DNA of 64,000 nucleotides from Calycina herbarum (lineage: Eukaryota; Ascomycota; Leotiomycetes; Helotiales; Pezizellaceae), in NCBI GenBank assembly GCA_001414485.1, contig LLEY01000079.1, positions 186,001 through 250,000 of the forward strand, read 5' to 3'. The translations under genes were made by a program, and so were the position numbers. The notes beneath the pieces were generated by a model that was not told the origin of the DNA, ran no database searches, and saw only the letters and a list, made by a program, of their open reading frames with translations. Below are positions 57,722-64,000 of the stretch, piece by piece; within the stretch, counting starts at the first letter, position 1; every line of letters starts with the position of its first letter.

Positions 57722-58693
57722 ATGACCAGCCCATGGGAAACCCTCGCAACACACACCGGTCTCATAAACCTCGCACAAACCCCCTCCCTCGAAGCCACAA
57801 TCTCAGGACCCCTCCGTGGCGAGAACACACCCCTCACAATCATAATACCCGGTCTCGCAGCCTCGGCCTCAGAATGGGTCCCAGTCCACCGTCTCGCATC
57901 CAACCACACACGAACCCTCCTCTACAACCGCTCAGGCTACGGTCTAAGCTCCCCTCCTTCCTCTCCACCCACCGCTGTCTCCATAGCGCAGGAACTCATC
58001 GCCCTTCTCAAAGCCGCTTCTCTTTCCGGTCCTTATATCCTGATAGCGCACAGCTGGGGAGGAATCATTGCCAGAGAGTTTTTGGAGATGAGGAGGGAGG
58101 AGGTAGTGGGATTGGTGTTTGTGGATGCTAATCAGGAATTAAACACCACACAAGATCTTTGGCCTGAAGATTTCGTGAAAGCTATTTGGGGGGATTTGGA
58201 GGTTTTCGAGATCACGGGTGTTAGGGAACATACTGCACTTTCACCCTCAGAATGGGCTGCCTTTCAGAAAGAAGAGCAGTCGGGAAAACATCAAGCTACC
58301 GCCGCGTTGGAATTCCAATCCTACCGTTCCTCCGGTCCACTTCTCGCCACAAAAAGACAACTAGAAGCTTCTCCCCAGGTGTTAGGTAATAAACCGGTGA
58401 GCGTCCTCAAGGGGAACTCACTGAGGGACTTTCAGTTGATGTATGAAGCTGGGTTGGAAGCGGGGAATGGGACGGAAGAGGAGAGGAGAAAGTATGAGGC
58501 CTGGATTGAGCCGAAGAGTCATGAGGAGCGGGATGAGGGGTGGCAGAGGGGAAATATGAGGTTGAGTGGGAATAGTAGGTTTGTGAGGACGGGGGGTGAG
58601 TGGACGGGGCATAATGTTCAGTTGAGTGAGCCGGAGGTTATTGTGCGGGAGTTGAGGTGGGTTTTGGGTGAGATTGGGAAGGAGAAGTTGTGA
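57722..58693 (+). CDS. Alpha/beta hydrolase fold protein
   Basis: An intact 323-codon, intronless ORF; the ATG has a good context (ACCAAAAATGACC). The canonical fold order is visible: an oxyanion-loop region IIPGLAASASEW (residues 41-52), the nucleophile elbow IAHSWGG with Ser111 (usual form G-x-S-x-G, here A-H-S-W-G), the strand GLVFVDAN with Asp135, and the catalytic His297 in TGHNVQLSEPEVIV near the C-terminus. Length is normal for the family. No signal peptide or membrane segment, so it is probably cytosolic. The substrate cannot be told; it may cleave esters or related bonds. It is the first intact gene beyond the RIP compartment, tail to tail with the Jen1-type gene. An overlapping 190-codon ORF at 57559-58131 is a shadow. 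Confidence 0.88.
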   Translation: MTSPWETLATHTGLINLAQTPSLEATISGPLRGENTPLTIIIPGLAASASEWVPVHRLASNHTRTLLYNRSGYGLSSPPSSPPTAVSIAQELIALLKAASLSGPYILIAHSWGGIIAREFLEMRREEVVGLVFVDANQELNTTQDLWPEDFVKAIWGDLEVFEITGVREHTALSPSEWAAFQKEEQSGKHQATAALEFQSYRSSGPLLATKRQLEASPQVLGNKPVSVLKGNSLRDFQLMYEAGLEAGNGTEEERRKYEAWIEPKSHEERDEGWQRGNMRLSGNSRFVRTGGEWTGHNVQLSEPEVIVRELRWVLGEIGKEKL

Positions 58694-59616
58694 GATGGGA
58701 TGGAATTCATAGCATTTCCAGTTGAGAAAAGGCTAGCCAAAAAATATGAAAATCGTCAAAAGTTCACGTTGAGAGAAGAAGTCCGGTTCTCACGTATAGT
58801 GAGAAGAAAACGACTTCAGTTATCTAGTTGCCACCGCATTATCCTGCTATTATACAGCTACTTTTGAGTATCATCCGAAACACTTCAAAGCAATTTAGAG
58901 ACGTTCAGAATATCAACTTCAACTATTACATCTTCAAAGGTTCCTCACTAGGTTTCGGCCAATAGCTCAGTATGTTTATCAACGATAGAGAACTGTACTG
59001 GGACTGATTGTTGAAGTATAATATAGTCAATTCTCACGGAATAGAAATGACTTGATGATACTAAATGACCCCACCCATGAAAACCAGAGTAACCCAGAGA
59101 AGTTATCCACTAATATTCCCACCAACTACGCGGTAAACTTTGGTCATAAGATACAGCCTATGCATGGATTTAACGCTCACAAATATAAGTCCTGAAGTCG
59201 TATTTCAAGCAGGTGATCCCAGCCGATACTCACATAGGCTGACCAACGGGAATTACCCAAGACACGGCTTAAGATCGGGGATCTGGGATACGGGGAAGCC
59301 GATAAGCTCAATGTTACCCTCCTCGGAGCTGAACTCCCAAAGAAGAAAATTCAATAACGGCCTTGCATCATGCATACAAGAAAGATAACACAAAAAAGAG
59401 GCAAGAAGAATAATGGAAAGGAAACAAAAAAGGTAGTAGTAAAATAATAATAATAATTCTTTTCATAATACAAGACCAGCCAGTGCAGTTCTCTAAACCG
59501 TTCCCTGTATGAAAGATCTTTATAAATCCCCCCTGGGGCTCAAAATTACCAATCCAAAGTTAGATTCCCAGAACCAAAGCCAACCCATTATCTATCTAAA
59601 AGAGGAGTATCAATAT
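58694..59616. other. Convergent intergenic region, no gene seen
   Basis: This holds the 3' regions of the hydrolase (+) and the permease (-). It includes a TAA-type microsatellite at about 59440-59460. A short ORF at 59140-59388 has no support. Confidence 0.6.
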
Positions 59617-61323
59617 CTACTCCTTCTTCTCAGGAACCACCTCCTCAATCTGCTGAGGAATAACCTTCTCATCACCCTCCTCGAGATCCTTAGGAATGAT
59701 CGGCCCCGCACCAGCAACAGGAGCCTCCTCGAATTTACGTCCCTTCTTCTCCGGTCCAAGCGCAACGGTGAAAATGATACCAAGAGCGATAATCGCAGTA
59801 GCGATAGCCATGACCGGACCATAAGCAGGGACGGATGGCCCACCTTCATCTTTGACATTGATCTTCTCAGCGAGAGCATTGACGATCTGGGCGGAGGGGG
59901 AGGAAATCATGTTTCCGAGCTGGTAGGTGATACCAGGGAAGGACGAACGGAATGCAGCTGGGGCCAATTCGTTGAGGTGGATTGGGATGACTCCCCATGC
60001 TCCTTGGACGAAGAATTGGATGAGGAAGCCGGTGGCGGAGAGGGAATGTTCGCCGGATGGGAGAATCCAGGCGGGGATCATGAGGGCGGACATGAGTGCT
60101 GAACCGATCATGGCACGACGACGCCCGACGAATTGAGAGCAGTATCCGATGATGGTACCTCCAACACAAGCACCGACTTTCATCCAGATGGAGGCTCTGC
60201 TAGCAGCGGCGTTGTCGAGTCCCTTGGCTTCACGCATGAAGGTGGTGTAAGAATCTTGGGAAGTGTGACTGTAAAAGTTGACTAGAATCTCGTTAGTCGC
60301 TTGTCCAGGAAAAGGGAACTTGGGGTTTCTTACACCAGGTCATAAGAATAACACAATACACAATCATCTTCCACTCCTTTCCAAGCATCTCCTTGGTTTC
60401 TCTCGCAAAAGCACCAATAGTGACACCCTTGTGCCCATTCTTCTTGGCCTCGAGGAATTGCTTGGACTCAGGGAAACAGATTCGGATCAGACCAATACCG
60501 ATAGAACCACCAGCAGCAGCCCAGAAAACGGTCTTCCAAGAATCAGTGGAACCTCCAACCCCCAAATTGGCACACGCTGCCAAAACATAACCGAATGCAT
60601 AACCTTGTTGCAGGATACCAGACATAAGACCTCTGGCATTGGTAGGGCAGTGCTCAAGAGCCATGGCAATGGCATTACCATAAACACCACCCATAAAAAG
60701 ACCAAACAAACTTCGGACAGCCAAAAACTGCTGGAATGTGGTGCTGTAAATAGTAGCGATTTGAAGAAGTCCGAGAACGATCATGTTAATAACCATAGGC
60801 CATTTTCGTCCAAACTTGTCTCCTGCGAGACCGAATAAAGCAGCGCCGATTGAACGGAGGAGAAGTGTGAGGGTGATGGCGGTTGTGATGTTGGTGTTGG
60901 ATTGTTTGTAGTATTTGGCGAATTTGACGGTCTGAATCGACAGAGCGTGGAAATCGAAAGCATCTGCTGTCCAAGCGAAGAAACCGCAAACGAAGAACAG
61001 CCACTTGAGGATGTTAGTATTTTTCCTGGTATGCAAGTAATCGGTACCCAAGTCTTGTCATCCAGAGCACGGAATTGAGGCTGAATTCACTGTGTTCCGA
61101 TGGGAAAGGTGTGGTAACTTACATCACGAGCGCTCAGCTGTGCCAATAAAGATATTGGGTTGACAAGCTTTTCTGGGCTCTGCCATTCTGTGTGCTCTTC
61201 TCCAAAATCATTTGTAACAACGACTCTTTGCTTCCAGATGAACAAATCCTTCAAGCTTTGCTTAGCGGTTGGCAAAATGCCCTTCGCAACAGGATCTGCT
61301 GGTTCGTAGGTGGTGGTAGACAT
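59617..61323 (-). CDS. JEN1: Jen1-family monocarboxylate (lactate/pyruvate):H+ symporter
   Basis: Three exons: 61323-61123, 61003-60334 and 60281-59617, giving 511 residues. Intron 1 (61004-61122) has donor GTAAGT, branch TACTAAC and acceptor AAG. Intron 2 (60282-60333) has GTAAGA and CTAG. The protein is a 12-segment MFS permease: a hydrophilic 67-residue N-terminus, TM1 WLFFVCGFFAWTADAFDF, and the MFS loop motif GDKFGRK at residues 128-134. The Jen family signature NXX(S/T)HX(S/T)QDXXXT appears as NFYSHTSQDSYTT at residues 292-304, restored exactly by splicing intron 2. The C-terminus is a charged cytosolic tail (EEGDEKVIPQQIEE, then PEKKE). It would import lactate, pyruvate or related acids at the plasma membrane. 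Antisense ORFs at 59509-60102 and 60278-60838 are shadows. Confidence 0.92.
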
Positions 61324-61683
61324 GGTAGTGCCGGCTAACCTCGATGTCTTAGAGAGAGAGAAAGATAGATTATTGAAAGCTTGACTTTCTAGGTGGCTGA
61401 AGGTGGCTTTGATTCCAAGGCGGTTGGCTTGTATACCAAGAAGAGAATCAAGCCAAAATAAAGGGAAGGACTTCTCAAGCTTTTATGTGTGACCCTCCGG
61501 GCAGGGCAGTCTTCGGCTTGCCATTCGTGGTGTGAATGGGCTTCTCCCCGAGAGGTTGCCTTGGTTTATACGCAGCCAAGACGGCCGAGAGTGAACATAC
61601 GGACAGCCAAGGTTCTATCGTAACATGTCGCGTAAGCTTGCAATTGAAGTTTGGGTACCCCTCATCCCCCATACCCAATTAAA

Positions 61684-61716
61684 TCCCCGCCCAAGATAAA
61701 CAAGGTGTGCGGGGGA
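61684..61716. promoter_or_regulatory. Two CreA/Mig1-type GC boxes upstream of the Jen1-type gene
   Basis: TCCCCGCCC at about 61684 and TGCGGGGGAT at about 61707 both contain GCGGGG or its complement, fitting the CreA consensus SYGGRG. They lie about 360-390 bp upstream of the start codon. Jen1-type genes are commonly glucose-repressed in fungi. The link here is an inference. Confidence 0.35.
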
Positions 61717-61767
61717 TCTTGGCAGAGAAATATGGCTTACCTTGGCTATGGAAAAGGTCCGAGTATC

Positions 61768-61872
61768 TTACTATCCCCCCCCCCCCCCCCCTTAACTGTC
61801 TGTCATATGCAAGGGTAGTTTGGCTGTGAAAATGTCTGTGCGTCTACAGACAATTAAGGGGGGGGATAGTAA
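61768..61872. repeat. Inverted repeat with poly-C/poly-G arms
   Basis: Left arm 61768-61803 (TTACTAT, 17 Cs, TTAACTGTCTGT) pairs with right arm 61846-61872 (ACAGACAATTAA, 8 Gs, ATAGTAA), with one mismatch outside the homopolymers. The loop is about 42 bp. It could be a small mobile element or an extruding hairpin; the run lengths differ strongly between arms. Confidence 0.7.
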
Positions 61873-64000
61873 AGGTGAGCTTCACTTTGATAACCTTGAC
61901 AACCACGACTCGGACTTCCTGCCGGCCTTAGCACCTCTTTCAACTCTGGAGTCTTCACGTCAATTTTTTTGTTTTGCGCTACTGTCTAACGAAGCGAGTC
62001 TGAGCCAAGGTGAGTCGGTGGGTATCTAGCTCTTCACTTGCCTCTAGATTGGACCCATTGGGACGGTTTGACAGGAAGGAATCCACCTAGTTCGTTCTTC
62101 TGCAATGCAGCACGTGGGAAACTATCACACGACATAGCGGGATATCAAAACTTCTCCCACTCTGGAGAAGCTTGCAACATTGGTCACTGGGTGGTTGGTC
62201 TCCTTGGCTGCAATGCGATAATTTATTATGAGAGATATAATGCGAAGAGTAATTGGAAAGCCACTAGCCCCGCAAGGAAGAAGAATAGCGTGGCCAAGAG
62301 AGCTTCAGTGATGTTGGCAGAAACAACGGTGAGCTTGATAATATGTGCCAATGCAACTAACTCCGTATTAAAGTCTTGTTTCCAGCCAGAAGGAAAAAAT
62401 CAATCCAACAGAACATCAGAAAAAAAGCCGTAAATTGCCCCACTCAATACATTTCTACGAAACCCCCGTTTTATATCAATGAAAAGCACATGCACAGTCT
62501 TCAGGCAATCCCAAGTTGTGATGGGTTGGCAATTGGAACCAGTTTTCTTGCATGCCCCAGCTTTCTCGGTGAGGCGATTTCCCCATACCCCAAATGACCC
62601 CACGCCAAATTTCTCCCACAGTTCACTGCGCCGGTAGCATCAGACCACTTCTTGCCACGTGCACCATTTTCCAATGGCGAGACTGTTCTCAATAAATTGA
62701 CTTGGGAATAACTGCACTGTAAATAGTGAATTTCCAGTACTTGAAAAACTGGGCACAAGTGAATGTGCGCGCTGTGACAATGGTACACGAAGGTCTAGAT
62801 AAACAAAAAACACCTTTGCAACTCGAATTCCAACAATCTAAAACCGACAAGAAGTTACAAACTCACTAGTTGATCTTGGAAAACTGTGCCACTTGGCAAA
62901 CTTCCCTCGATGCCCTCATGAATGACTCCGTATGTGGGCCGGCATGCTCCGAAAGAACCAAGCAATCTACATGTATGATCGCTGTTCGTCACCAACATCA
63001 GCAAGTCTTGATAGCGAAGAAAACATACCATTCGGGCAAACTTCTCGGTAAAGCTAGCTGAACTGGGTATTTCCATGTCCTAATCAGAGCCTGCAGCTAT
63101 ACATGACATTAAAGTATGTCAACAGCGACTAGACTACATGTGCAGGTCAATGGCAGATCAGACGGGAAACCTGATATAATCACATGGAATTCTCTCGATC
63201 AAGATAGCTTCCTGCTCGTCAAAAAGTTCGAGTTCGAAATTCCACTAGATGCGAGATGTCGTTTCGTGCTTCTCATCAGCTGCTCCGATTCCAGACTTCT
63301 GAAATCCAAAGCGCGAGCAAGCCGCTGTGGGCCATGCTGCCCAGTGATACGGAGATACGCAACTAGCTCTGATGACAGGACACTGAATTGAGCCTCTCTG
63401 CCAATGTAATCGGGTTGTTTCGAGCCGTTCTTGGAGTCTTGGACCCCGAAAAGTCAATCGCATGAGCGCATATAAATGAAGGGCTTCATTGGTGTGATGA
63501 TGTTTTGCAAGGCCCATTCTCCGGAAGAAACTTTTCTACTCGCCGCGCGGGAGCGCTCGGACAAGCAGTTGGTGGCGTAGAAAGATCAGATCTTTTGATC
63601 TCAAGTTCTGGACAACTCGTGCAAGTGTTGTTTCTTGCCGACGATTTGAGTCAAGCATGTTGTGCCGGGATAGATGCATCCAGAATCTGGGCAAAATCCC
63701 ACCCTACACCAACCTCACATTTACCCCATTCCCCAGCTTTCTTTTCGATTTCTTGGAGATTTTGAAATGTTGGTGTGGCAGACCTCGACCGCTCTTTGAC
63801 GTTGAATCATGGTCTCTGTATCCACAGATAAGGCCAGGAGCAAGAAACAAATCGGGGAAGACCAGAATGAGGATGCTTGGCTGCAACATATTCCGAGATT
63901 CTTGGGCGTGATCAAACTGATAAGACAAACAACACGCGTAGCAGAGAAAAATAGAAGGTAATGAAAGACAGCAAGTGATGTGAGTACTCGGGACTTTTGA
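61873..64000. other. No gene recognised
   Basis: Non-RIPped DNA upstream of the Jen1-type gene. ORFs up to 131 codons occur on both strands (62038-62433 plus, 62501-62788 minus, 63245-63517 minus), but none shows a domain, a credible exon structure or protein-like composition. A gene with short exons could be missed by eye. Confidence 0.4.

Noticed and set aside
57559..58131. 190-codon ORF overlapping the hydrolase start
   Set aside because: It lies in another frame of the hydrolase coding DNA and is rich in Arg/His/Pro, as expected from a shadow. The hydrolase frame has all catalytic motifs.
59509..60838. Two plus-strand ORFs of 197 and 186 codons
   Set aside because: They are antisense to the Jen1-type exons, which contain the family signature and good splice sites. 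These ORFs show no domain.
30670..61323. Secondary-metabolite cluster (methyltransferase, hydrolase, MFS permease)
   Set aside because: The methyltransferase is a dead relic 26 kb away. The permease is a Jen1-type carboxylate carrier, not a drug or toxin exporter, and no backbone synthase is present.
62038..62433. 131-codon ORF upstream of the Jen1-type gene
   Set aside because: There is no ATG at the given start, no domain and no exon signals; the composition is random-like.
1..64000. CRISPR arrays, rRNA, tRNA genes, telomeric TTAGGG arrays
   Set aside because: I scanned for spaced direct repeats, tRNA T-loop motifs and telomere repeats and saw none. The organism type also makes CRISPR implausible.

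Overview
The window looks like a chromosome arm segment from a filamentous ascomycete (Pezizomycotina). The evidence is short GT-AG introns with TACTAAC-type branch sites, an intact Jen1-type carboxylate permease, and a very strong repeat-induced point mutation (RIP) signature: across about 57 kb, CpA has become TpA on either strand, so CAG/CAA (Gln) and TGG (Trp) codons are now stops in otherwise readable frames. A leotiomycete is a reasonable guess, but the sequence alone does not prove it.

Layout. 1-57.5 kb is a TA-rich, gene-poor compartment made of nested dead transposons and dead gene copies. 57.5-64 kb is ordinary, non-RIPped DNA with two intact genes, tail to tail: an alpha/beta hydrolase (+) and a Jen1-family lactate/pyruvate:proton symporter (-).

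Mobile elements in order: a minus-strand chromovirus fragment (1-954); the 3' end of another LTR element (about 960-2322); a Helitron2-like Helitron of about 6.3 kb (13324-26593), split by a complete chromovirus (16683-23647, 435-bp LTRs, TSD GTTAG); an internally deleted Helitron copy fused head to tail to the first (26594-28038); a full-length Tad1-like LINE (38653-44482, 15-bp TSD); a 5'-truncated inverted LINE copy (48482-51452); a minus-strand chromovirus fragment (52856-about 56040) hosting a 1.69-kb gag-only LTR element (53382-55071, TSD ATAAT); and a LINE 3' fragment carrying a solo LTR of that gag-only family.

Between the elements lie RIP-killed copies of what look like host genes. 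Recognisable ones are a dynamin GTPase fragment, a two-finger C2H2 regulator, a LaeA-like methyltransferase that still has its introns, an SNF2-type helicase and one ankyrin-type repeat. Several more single-frame relics match no family I know. The largest, about 570 codons on the minus strand at 44.6-46.3 kb, is the best candidate for something undescribed.

Nothing in the first 57 kb is likely to encode a working long protein. Its value is as a record of nested insertions and of accessory reading frames carried by transposons: an antisense ORF in the Helitron and another in the chromovirus. All coordinates were read by eye; reading frames were checked by hand translation, and no homology search was run.
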